Part shown: positions 10,420 through 21,059 of the stretch, piece by piece
How the letters are laid out: each line of letters opens with the position of its first letter
How positions within the stretch are numbered: the stretch's first letter is position 1
Translations under genes and position numbers: made by a program
DNA from: Echinococcus granulosus
Taxonomy: Eukaryota; Platyhelminthes; Cestoda; Cyclophyllidea; Taeniidae
Reading direction: 5' to 3'
DNA: 64,000 nucleotides
Assembly (NCBI RefSeq): GCF_000524195.1
Contig: NW_020170386.1
Location: 1,517,668-1,581,667 of the forward strand
Notes under the pieces: generated by a model
Database searches by the model: none
Told to the model about the DNA's origin: nothing
Seen by the model: only the letters and a program-made list of their open reading frames with translations

Positions 10420-13400
10420 TTGCATATAAGAAATACTTTATAATCCTTTTCACTTTTATTCTATCAGTAGTCTAAATTTTAGTGCAAGAATATGTGAAGG
10501 AGATGATTTTTTCAAAAGATGAACATCTGGTTAAGCTTCGGAAGATTGATACATGAAGCAAGAAAGCTGCATCAACGACAAACTTAAACTTAATGTGTGG
10601 GTTGTTTGAATTGCAGACTGTCTTAGACTCTGTAGAGGCGGGTGAATATGCTCAAACCCTGAGGAAATTTATCTTCAGTATTTGATTTCTGGTTGGATAT
10701 CAAAGTAAATTTGAGGAACTTACATGCAAAAAAATGATTTAGACAGAAAGACTAGCAGTGGTGCTAACACTTGATATAAATTTTTTACTCTTGTTAGTTG
10801 ACATAATATTAAAATATGAGGCATCACTGAGGACAATGCCTGGAAAAATGATCATTTTGTCTAGCTTTTCGAGGAATTTTTAGCGTCATTAAAAAAATAG
10901 GGAGTATCATATGACCGTATAACAAATTCACGAATAGGTGGGCTTCAAACAGCGACTGGGAGATGGTCGTTAAGGTGCTCATGCAGATAAGTCTTACTGA
11001 ATGCATGCAATCCGAGGAAGTTGAAGTAGTGAGACTAGATTTCATAAACAGTTGAAGCCTGTAATCCGCACATCTATAACCATGCTGACGTATGTGCTGT
11101 ATGCATCATTTTAATCGTTTGGATTTTGCATGCTAAATTTGCCAAAGGCAGATGTGTGAGACTGCCAATTGAATTAGCCACCGGGACTAAGAGATACCTG
11201 TGATCGCGATAGGAGTTTGTTGTAAATGGTCTCTACGCCTTGGAATAAACTCACCGAAGTCGCATTTCCAGCTTACTTGAACGTGCACTATTTTCCGAAT
11301 TGTTCTGAATTACTCATTTCCAGTGTCTTTCGTTTTCGAAGTCCAAATACAAAAACTGGATCAAATTCAGCAGATTAATTAAATACTGCAAAAGCTTCCG
11401 TTTTTGTGGCTTTGAGCTCCATTTATCCACTTCTATTCTGACTTTTAAATAGTGTTCAATTTCTTCTACTCTTATGATCCCAGAAAAAAGTGTTTTGATA
11501 AGGACATTCACATTCCAATCCAAAATTTTTTGGTATTTCAAAGGAAGGTGTTTCTTGTTTAATTCGCCAAATTAATGTGTCAATCCTAGTGTTGGTACAG
11601 CTGACACTGGCAGTTGGACTGACTGTCTACATTAAGCCTTGCTGTTTCAAATAATGCAGTCTATTTAAAAATTACTATTATGACATGCCACAAACACGCA
11701 GGCTGCAATTGCGTCTTTTCGCAATGGCAAGCAGTAGGGAAGATTCGACCAGAATTCTTCGCGTAAGCGTCATCTGGACCATTCTCAAGAGAGTGCCAAA
11801 CAATTTGACTAACCATCCATTATCCGTTGAGCTCTGGCCTTGGGTGGCTAGAGTTCTCTGAAATCCAGATTTTGGAATTCTTTTTTCTAGGCGGTCTGAG
11901 CGTGCGTAACCAAGTGGTTACTGCGACAGAAGCGAGCTGTCTGCTAACGAGCATCGCATATTTTAGTCCAATGCGCCATAAAGATATTCGATTCAAAATT
12001 TGTAGTTTGTAAGTTAAAATGCTGATAATGCAAAGTGCCTTTTGCAAACACGACAACTTTCTGATTGGATGCTGAGTACGTCAATCTCCTGCCACTGCTG
12101 TCGCATCTCGTCAACTATGCGTTGATTGATGTCTGTGCATCTTCTTCTACATATCTTTACTGTCGAAGTTGCAAATTCGTTCGTCCTCACGGATGTATAC
12201 ATTCTTATAGATTTAAGCTTTCAATAATGCAGGAGATTGGCGAAGTTCCAGAAACTTTCCACATACCTAGGTCAAATGTTGCTCAAGTAAAGTGGTGCAG
12301 GTTTTCAATGTTTCGTGTAATGCTGCAGTATTTAAAACATGCGAAGCTGATATTATAAAACGTCGGTGCGATGGACATATTTTCCAAGCATTGAGCTGTT
12401 CTGACAAAATTTACAAATCGAATAAATTACCCGAAATTTTGCTGCAACAATAAAGTCATTTCAGAAAATGGTCATCTTTACTAATACATTTGCCTTAACT
12501 GTAGCCCCATTTGGGTGCAAATTATCATAAATTAATTAACTACTATTTCTTTTCAATAGAACGTCCGTGCTAAGCTACATTCTTGTTGCTGCTTTTGAGG
12601 TAATTTCGTGAATAATTCGAGCGCGTACACGCTATATTGTAGAAAGCGGAATAACGTAAAGTCCAATTTTGATGAAAAATTGAACATAATTTTAATATTT
12701 TGGCTTCTCACTAAATATAATTTTCAAATACCTTCTCCGTACGCTAAAAATGATGATTTCTTAATGATATTAAATTGTTATGCTACGCGACGTTGCAAAG
12801 TGAAGAGACGAGTGGTAGTTATGGTGTGTTCTGAAATCTTGTAGACCACGCTGTTACTTACCACTCGCGGAAATGCAAAACTGTGATTATAAGGAAAAGC
12901 ATGGCCATGTGCAACCGCAAGTGGAGGGCTTTCTGCCTGATTCATGCAAGCACTGAAGTGAGCATGTCGCTGTCATTGACGCGGCGTCAGCTTTGGTAAA
13001 ACCGCAGTCAGCGCAGTCCAATGAATTAGCTGCTTCCATCATTGGATTATGTTAGTACTTAGTGGAGGCGCTGTCTACTCATTGTAAAATGTCGTCATCT
13101 CTTGCTACGCAATACACTTGTTACATGATAGCGGTTTGTCTTTCCGCCCATGGAAAATAGCCCCATGCACAAACTAGTCGAATGACTGCTAAACAACGAC
13201 TACAACTGTGATTATCCAAAAACCACAAGGAAGTTTCTTTAATAAACAACTAAGGCATTTACGGATGGTTTAGATAAGGGGTGGGGTTTGAGTCAGGAAG
13301 TATGACCAGTGTGTTTTAATTTTCCATTGTTAACCTAAAAATAAACCCCAATGATTATGCTGAATTTGAAAGAGGGTGAGTAGGAAAATTTTGCCAATTT

Positions 13401-15050
13401 ATGCTATGGAAAAGCGCTCGCTGAGACTGGGGAGGGGTAGAGCTGCAACAAGCTTGTGGTCACATGTTTGTTTTCGACTCATTGAGTCATCCTCCAAAAG
13501 GACTTTGACAAAAGGTGTGAGTAACTGGGTTAGCGGTAAGATTCATAAACATTGTAGAAAAACACCACAGTACTAACGTGGCTGAAGAGACTAAACTTTT
13601 CTACATCTCTCGCCTCGAGTGCAGGTGAAAGAACTTCGTGCGTCTGCGTGACAATTAAGACCCACATTCTTGAAAGAATTGAAGGATTGAATGTCTTTTC
13701 CGCTATACTGGTAGTTGAAGTGTGCTATCATTTGAATCCTTCCATTTCCCAACAAATAACAACATTAACAGACCTATGATTTTTGGGATCCGTACACCTT
13801 GGTAAATTTCCCACAGCGATTTTAAGCGGATTGCCTTGCTCCCACTGCTTAAGTAACTTATGCAGCGCCTTCAGAAACCAGACAAAGGATATACGCTACA
13901 TCGCACAAATAGGATGTGAATAACCGTCTATCTGTAATACGGCAGAACTAATGACAGCTCGTTTTGTGATAACCTCACGACACATTCAATGTGGCTGCTA
14001 AATTGCAACTGCATCACCGTGCCAATAGTTTTAATCTCAAATCACCTCTGTTTAGTAGTTTTTAAGAATGTAATAATTTGTTCGTGTTCAAATTACTTTA
14101 CTGCCTGACAGTCATACTTTCTAATTCTAATCTCATGAGTGTAGTGTTTCTAGCCGAAAAATATGTAGGGCTCCGTAAGTTTAGTGTATGTTAAAATATT
14201 CGATACATTTCATTGGCTTTAAGTATGCTTATATTGATTAAGAATTAGTATTTTGCAATTTCAATTTTCAAAATTTTTGTTTGCTTTAGTAAGTAAGCCA
14301 GTGTGGATTACAAAAATCCAGTCTTCGTAGAGATTTCAGAATAAGGAATGCTACTGGTCAAATGAGAACTCATTGTTTAAAATAGGATCATTAAAGATTC
14401 ATACAATCACGATTTCGAAAGTTTGATAACTCCTGCGATATCTCCTTTAAACTGGAAAGTAACCTGAGGCTTTTTTAAATTTTTCCTTTAAATAAAATTT
14501 GGAAATTCGGTTGAAATAGGGGGTAGCTGTTATTGATATGCAGGGTTTCAATTACGGGTAAAGTCAGCTCTTTCATAAAACGGTGTTAAGCGATAATCTA
14601 ATTTAACCACTTAAATGAGTCACAGGACACTTTATTGATAATTATTATAAGCTTGCCTTGGAAATTTGCGAATTTCTAGCGCTCTTTTTATAGTGTTTTA
14701 CAATTCAACCAAGATAGCACAATGTTTATTTGAGAAAACTTGTTGAAGTATCGACTTTCCTGCGTCAGCACGCCATATTTTTTCCTCCTTTATGTAATGC
14801 CTATATGACAAAGAGGTGATTGAAAAGTTATCCTAGAGAGGTAAATAAAATTGGTCTTTCCTGATAGGTTGGTGTGCCACACACACCCCCTTCCCCAATG
14901 AAAACGCTAGTGCTGCTTGAGTAATCGCAGCTGAAGCACTGTGCAAGATAGAGGGGACCACGATCAATGCCAACCGTCCCATCAAATTACAAGCACTCGG
15001 TGTTGGTGGAGTTAGTGGCACTTTTGGTTTGTCACACCGAGTGAGCGACA
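10420..15050. other. Long intergenic stretch, no gene recognised
   Basis: About 4.6 kb with only short, unconvincing frames (for example 11314-11541 on the minus strand and 12065-12358 on the plus strand). No family-like PTB pattern, splice-linked exons or transposon motif was seen. Confidence 0.35.
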
Positions 15051-15054
15051 AATA

Positions 15055-15129
15055 CCAATCCACGTGCATTCAAGTGCATACAAACACACACCCAGGCTTA
15101 CGTAACCAATAGGTGGAGGTCTATTTAAT
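15055..15129 (+). promoter_or_regulatory. Two CCAAT boxes and a TATA-like site, promoter of member C
   Basis: CCAAT occurs at 15055-15059 and again at 15106-15110 (67 bases before the ATG). The AT-rich element CTATTTAATC at about 15121-15130 lies some 43 bases before ATG 15173 and could act as a TATA box. Confidence 0.4.
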
Positions 15130-15172
15130 CACTCATTCACTCTTATCATTACCAAAAAAGTGCCACTGCGAC

Positions 15173-16180
15173 ATGTCACAACAGGTCGGAAGTCAGATTT
15201 TCCCCATTCATCTAGAATGGCTGGGTGGACGCAATACCTTTCAACAAAGCAACTTTTCCGTTCGCAACGCTCACATATGCTTGGAAGACATGAAAGACTC
15301 GGATGTAATTATGCCCGTGACCTTAGTGAAACACGGAGATAAAGTCATATTCAGAACGAACAATGAAAGGATGGGGAAAGATTTTAATCTAAGTAACATC
15401 GTAAACATTCACGTTTTTACTTCTGACCCCACATATGCGGTTTTTGAAATCTCTTCCAACAACGGACCTTATCGTTTTGAGGTTATTCATGCACCTGGCA
15501 ATGAAACATTAAATCAAGTTCACGATTTTCTTTTTACACGCAACTTTGCCTATGCTTCAGCACAAATACTACCTAGGAAAGAGAATTCTCCAACATCTTC
15601 CAATTCCGATACTTACGAAGCGCCTGAAACCGGACAACCCGCCACCAACGGTGTCTCTACGCCGGAGTTGCAAACAGAAGAGGGCTACGAGGAGGTGGCC
15701 GTGAAACTGGTTGACCAGATGATCAATGGCCATGAAAGTCCATCAACATCGCCCGAAGTGGAGGATCCTGTGCAGGTGAAGGATGAAGTTGCTAGTGAAG
15801 AAGTCGGCAAGACGAGATCATCCTCCTCTACTACCTCGGTTTCATCGGACACTAACATAGAAAAGATACAGAAAGAGGATAATTCAGTGGTGTCTGACAA
15901 TTGGGAATCTAGAATAAATCATCAGGAAGTCAATGAAGCCGAGGCGCCTCGCACTATTGAAGTCTCACGACCACGCCATTTCTGCAAACTGCGTCTCCTT
16001 ACTAATATCATCGCAGAGGAAGGAATTGACACAAGACATTACCATGATGACGGTCGCCTCTACGTTGTCTCCAGGATTGCCTTCCAATCGACAAAAATTC
16101 GACCCCTCCCTACGAAGGCTAGTGTAACCGAAGATGAAAGTGTTTCAACAAAGTATGTACGCAGGTTCTATCGAAAATAG
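15173..16180 (+). CDS. Single-exon PTB/PH-like domain protein, family member C (335 aa)
   Basis: An intronless frame from ATG 15173; the frame is open further upstream only from a GTG. Residues 8-124 match the family order: IFPIHLEWLGG, a first hairpin VTLVKHGDKVIFRTNN, then FNLSNIVNIHVFTSDPTYAV, FEISSNN, YRFEVIHAP and the closing helix LNQVHDFLF. Residues 130-335 are rich in Ser, Glu and Thr (for example SSSSTTSVSSDTN), and the protein ends in KYVRRFYRK. As in its relatives, the tail is poorly conserved but ends in basic and aromatic residues. A possible AATAAA signal is at 16727-16732. No membrane segment is seen. The PTB/PH call is by pattern; the function is unknown. Confidence 0.72.
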   Translation: MSQQVGSQIFPIHLEWLGGRNTFQQSNFSVRNAHICLEDMKDSDVIMPVTLVKHGDKVIFRTNNERMGKDFNLSNIVNIHVFTSDPTYAVFEISSNNGPYRFEVIHAPGNETLNQVHDFLFTRNFAYASAQILPRKENSPTSSNSDTYEAPETGQPATNGVSTPELQTEEGYEEVAVKLVDQMINGHESPSTSPEVEDPVQVKDEVASEEVGKTRSSSSTTSVSSDTNIEKIQKEDNSVVSDNWESRINHQEVNEAEAPRTIEVSRPRHFCKLRLLTNIIAEEGIDTRHYHDDGRLYVVSRIAFQSTKIRPLPTKASVTEDESVSTKYVRRFYRK

Positions 16181-17925
16181 ATATGCTACAATGGGATGTC
16201 AGGTGAACTGACTAATATAATGTGCATATGGCTTTTGGTATATCTAATTCTGCAAAAGATGTAATCGCTTGTTAGTTTTGAGCCGCTTTCTTTGCACACA
16301 GGCACATTTTCCACTATAGAGCTTCCGCCTCCGCTTCACAGAAAATTCAGTTTAAAAGTTATTGTCTATAGTAACTGTACTATTCATTGTTTTGCTGAGC
16401 GAAAATGTGTGCCTTGACTCATTTTCTGACTTCACTACAGGGGAGATGCTACACAATACTAGTATTTGGTTCAAAAAACATGTAGACGATTTTGGTGAGT
16501 GTAAGAGCAGAGACGAGTTGGTATGCATCACAGGGTATCAGCCTTACCAGTACCTCAGTTTTTATGTCCATACACTTTTTACTGTTTATTTTCGAAGATA
16601 CGACTTTACGGTAAAGATGGGATGGCTGATAAAGTGCTCTAAATGGATTTCCAAAACCACAGGCTTTAGATTGACCTAGTCGGCATAAGTGTGGTTTTGT
16701 TGATTTGAAGGCAAACTTAGCATATAAATAAACCTAGCTTAAGAAGTGTAGTCTTACATTTTACACCTATCGATGCCGTCCTGTACCATTTTTGAAACGA
16801 GGTCTTTCATTTATCAAATTTAATGGAAAGATTTACGTAACAAATACCCTTTTTAAAGAAACTTGCTAGAACCATAGCCTGCTACATAAGTTTTCAAGAC
16901 AAGTATTTTAAAATTGACGGACAAAAAGGCTTTTTAATGATGCTCCGGGTGGTCACAACGGTGCGCGTGATATGACGCGTGTTAGGATTATGAGGGGTCC
17001 ATGGACAATAAATTACTTTCTTAGCCTCTTCCATCAAGGTCGTCCAATAATGTTCTGGCCTTTAGAAGCTCTTTCACTTACTTAAGCTTTTGGCGTCCTC
17101 TACTTGCCAAGGCGAGTAAAGACTCATTAGGAACATGTTGAAAAGAATTAAGTTGTAAATACAACATACAGTTACTCATGCATCAAACATAATAATGTAA
17201 TGAAATATTCTCCCCAGACGCATTTTACACGATTTCTTCCAACAGAAATGAATAACAGATAGCTTGTTTAACAAAAAAAAATAGCTGGGAATTTTCTTAT
17301 TTCTTCCATTGCGAAGAGTAAATAAGCATCGGTTAAAGAATGAGCGATTTTATATCGTCGTAGCATTATAAGATTGAATTTTTGTCTAAAAAATGTGCAC
17401 ATTGATACAAAAGCAAATTCTAATGACGGTAATAGTTTTTAAGTATTATTATCGCTATTGTGAATATTCACTTTTCTTATAGTAGTCGAAATCACTAATA
17501 TTTACAGGCCCCTGTAAATTACTTGATTAACAATTGGGATTCGGTATCCGAGGCTTATTTGATCAAAAGTCAAGACTGTGAAAGCATCAACTTCTAACAT
17601 TATTCATTGGTGCATTTTCACTCTTCATTTTGAAAATACACTACGCCTTTGAGTAGTCAGCATCAAGTGAATGAGCACGCGCCTAGTTGAAAATGAAACA
17701 GAGTTGTTTTACTTACCGTTAATATCATCATAGGCACATAAATAGGGAACTAAAACAAATTTTCAGACAGCCGAATTTGGTGATTTTTGAAGACATTTGG
17801 AACATTTCACATTATTTCGTTATAAAGTGTGTTGGGGGCAAAGAGGAAGTAGAATAAACCATTTTTACATCAAGCCTTGTACTGATGAAATCATCCACTC
17901 TCCATGCAAAGTCGATAGCATCAAA
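16181..17925. other. 3' flank of member C and intergenic sequence
   Basis: Contains the probable polyA signal of member C (16727-16732) and one exon-like segment, 16441-16494, discussed in the findings. No other gene is supported. Confidence 0.35.
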
Positions 17926-20900
17926 ATGAGTCTGAAAATAAGGAGTGAATTTTACTTGGGATTCGTGGTTAGCCTGACTGCATTTCCAGTGAGTATATAA
18001 TTAGACTTGACGCCAGGTGATTAAAATCTTCAGATTATTAGATGCGTTTCCTCCTCGAATGGATGGGATTTAGAGGATGAACTACCATACCATCGGTATA
18101 AGGCTTCGCTGTTTCTAAGCCTTCATTTCTCTTTCAGCGACGATGGAGAAAATTTTCCCGTTATCAGAGTGTGAGTTAGCAAAGTTTTACATAATTCTAG
18201 ATTGTAAATATGGAAATTAAAAATGCGGCGAACTGCGATAGATAGAGGTATGTCCAAGTCACAAGTCAGAAGAGAGTAAAGCGCACCTTTGCGTTAGAAA
18301 TCCCTTTTTAATGTATTGTATTATCTGCGAAGTATTTGAAGTAATTTGAAGTAACTAAAATCTTCATATTACTTTTGTAGAATTCCTACAAAATCTCCTA
18401 AAACTATTAATACTAATTGATAATCTTAGTTGGACCTATTCCTAGTCACTCGTTTTCCTTTTCAGCCAACCGGTTGCCAAGATCCCTACGAAACACCGGT
18501 AGGTTTATGCTCTTTTCGTTCTACAAATAAAGCCCTCCAGAGTGCGCAAATGTAACCTTCAGAACCATTTGATCGCTTTAGTCATGCTATTTCTGCAATT
18601 AACAAAATCAAGCCAAATCGAGCATTAACAGTGCGTCTACTGTTTTATACATTGGGAAGGTCAAATGTTTCAGTAGCTCATTTGCTAAATATTTACCACT
18701 GAAAATAAGATAATCAAACCCGATTCCGGGTTACTTTGTGCTTGAGTTCTAGGGCGTTCGTTCAGACAACCAAAACTTTTATAATTGAATCATCTTTCCC
18801 ATGCAATTCACAGTTGGGACAAAACAATCCAATCGCACAAGTTTCAATAGAGAGGGCATTCATTTTCTTAAGAGAAAATGCCATAATGCAGTTTACTTAC
18901 CCATCAGCATAATAAATTTGCTAGTAATAGCAAAAGCTAAAAGAGCGCACTTAAACTTGGCAATGTTGGTGCTTGCAATCCCGTTTGCCAACTCGCATGT
19001 GTACAAGCATCGCCTGACGCGGAGGTGGTAGGTGTTGCAACCACCAAATTGTGATATAGGTCACCCAACCCTATTTACTGCATTCAGTTAAACATTGCAT
19101 ATTAATGCTCAGCCAAATAGAAGAATGAAACACTTTATTTTGTTTTACTAAAAGGGCCTCGGTAAAAAATTAATGGATTGGCTAAAAAAGGAACCTATTC
19201 TTGCACATTCATAGTTGGTGTTTTAATTTGGAACGCTTTTATTTTAGCTGTCATGAGCAGACTGAAACACCTTGTTTGGTCACACAAAACTATTTTACTG
19301 GAGTGATTTCATGATTTTTGAAAGGAATCTTTAACTTGGACAAATTTTACTGATGATCTTACAGCAAAATATGTGCTATCATATTTGGCAGTTGGTAGCC
19401 TAGTACAACGGTAAGGATTAGGTTCATTTGGTTTGACGTTTTGATTGATTTACACTGGTTTTTTTATAGAGATGTTGTTGTTGTTGCTGCTGTTACCTTA
19501 AAACTGTACAAACCTGGTGTAGCTTTGGGACGTGAATGATGCCTCTCATGCGCATCAGAGATTAATGCGCAGAAGGTGTTTAATGAGGCAACGCAACAGC
19601 TAATTGATGGTTTTGTGTTTCAGTCAACGGCAATCCAGGAGTCCTGTTAAAGAGAGGTATATGTCACAACAAGATTGGTAATAATGCATTCCTTTTAATT
19701 AAGAATGAGCTTTTTAACTCATTCATAAGATGTACATTTCCTAAGTAATACGTGGAACAAGTAAAAGAGATGTATGCGTATTTATTTTACAATATTTAAG
19801 CTTGCTTTTACCACTTTCTGCTTTTCACTTATCCTTGCCTTGTCTAATGCGTGCAGCTCTATTTTACCTAGTGAAAAGTTGAAAGGGAAGTCAATAACTC
19901 CTGAGCGATCAGTGTGCAAGAAATGCATAGGTTCCGAAGGAAAGAAAAAACTGAGGTATGTCTACACCAGCACATTACTGGAGAAACATTCCTATATTTA
20001 TCACCACCCCACAGACTATGTTCTCTTCTATTAGTGTTTCCCATATCAGCGAAAAATGACTTGTGTAACAGTCTTAAGATGTTTGAAACTTTAATAAATG
20101 GCGCATCCTTTTCTTTTAACCATATCACTTAAAAACGGGTTCTGCGTTACCCACTGCAGCAGCCAAAGCGTGAAATTAAACCTGATTAACAATGTGAGTT
20201 GACTCGTAAATTTAGTGATATTATTACGAATTTTTGTTTATGGAGGTTCCTTAAAACGGGTACGTTTGTTTGGGGTAGTTATTGGACTGTATATTTAGTA
20301 AATGTGATGGGGCAAGTAGTTACTCTTTTGTCATTGAGACGGTCGAAAACGACGATTTCTATGTAACTATTTTACTTGGTTTCATTACAGCTAACTGAAA
20401 TTCATTTTTATTATGCAGCAGGTTATTGAATTGGTAAATAATTTTTTGTGCAAATAATCACCATATTTTCATTTCTGCACCATCAACCATCTTTATCTAC
20501 CACTTGCGACTCACACACTAGCCGTATGCCCCCTAATAATTGACGGTTACTCAAACTCTTGGGAATTTCTCACCTAAATGACATGATGTATTACACCTCA
20601 TTCAAACATCAAGGTAATTTTTTTTCATTTTTTAAGTGGAATTTTTTTTGCAATAAAGTCAAATTGGGCGGTGCCCTTTGAAGCTATCAATCTGTGACGC
20701 TGGTATCTGTACCTTTCTTGAGCTGAATCACACTGAGCTATTTCTGTTATCCTCACTACTCGTGATGAACTTTGCACATTTTTTCAAGGGACACCTCTCC
20801 AGCTCTACGAATCCGTATCCAAACACCCACCTGCAACGTTTGTGAATGCATCCGTTCCTGCAACAAAAATCCCACGTCTAGTTTGTTCTGTTGCTCCCGA

Positions 20901-20960
20901 AGATCCCATCAGCCGGGATGCTCAACTGTGCGCACCCTCTATGTCCACAATCCCTCATAA
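17926..20960 (+). CDS. Candidate micro-exon gene for a secreted cysteine-rich protein
   Basis: Proposed exons are 17926-17988, 18138-18170, 18466-18498, 19470-19516, 19624-19656, 19857-19955 and 20789-20960. Exon 1 (63 bases) encodes MSLKIRSEFYLGFVVSLTAF, a signal-peptide-like start, and ends before GTGAGT. Exons 2 and 3 are each exactly 33 bases, phase 0, bounded by CTTTCAG/GTGAGT and TTTTCAG/GTAGGT, encoding RRWRKFSRYQS and PTGCQDPYETP. These three are the best supported. Exon 4 (47 bases) shifts the phase; exons 5 (33) and 6 (99) are then symmetric in phase 2, and exon 7 joins in frame to a Cys-rich end (CNVCECIRSC, FCC, GC). Symmetric micro-exons after a signal-peptide exon are the hallmark of flatworm micro-exon genes, whose products are secreted by gland or tegument cells. 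Exons 4-7 are uncertain and extra micro-exons may exist. Confidence 0.4.
19774..19955 (+). CDS. Alternative first exon with its own signal-peptide-like start
   Basis: From ATG 19774 the frame reads a strongly hydrophobic leader (FKLAFTTFCFSLILALSNA) followed by CSSILPSEKLKGK and the pair CKKC, ending at CTGAG/GTATGT (19955). Joined to 20789-20960 the phase fits (AG+G), giving a secreted protein of about 118 residues with some ten cysteines. The same hydrophobic stretch is also a pyrimidine-rich tract ending in GTGCAG at 19856, so it may instead be the acceptor of an internal exon. Either this is a separate small secreted gene or alternative promoter, or the leader is an artefact of translating an intron. 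Confidence 0.3.
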
Positions 20961-21059
20961 GGCAAACACCTTGCTCACTAGCCTTTTTCCAAGTAGCTTC
21001 CTTTACTCAATGATTATGCTTCAGTCCCCTTTCCCGTAGATACTCGCGTCTTTCCACAC

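Noticed and set aside
19385..19440. Sequence resembling a tRNA A box (GTAGCCTAGTACAACGG)
   Set aside because: The following segment does not form a T-arm and no cloverleaf could be drawn.
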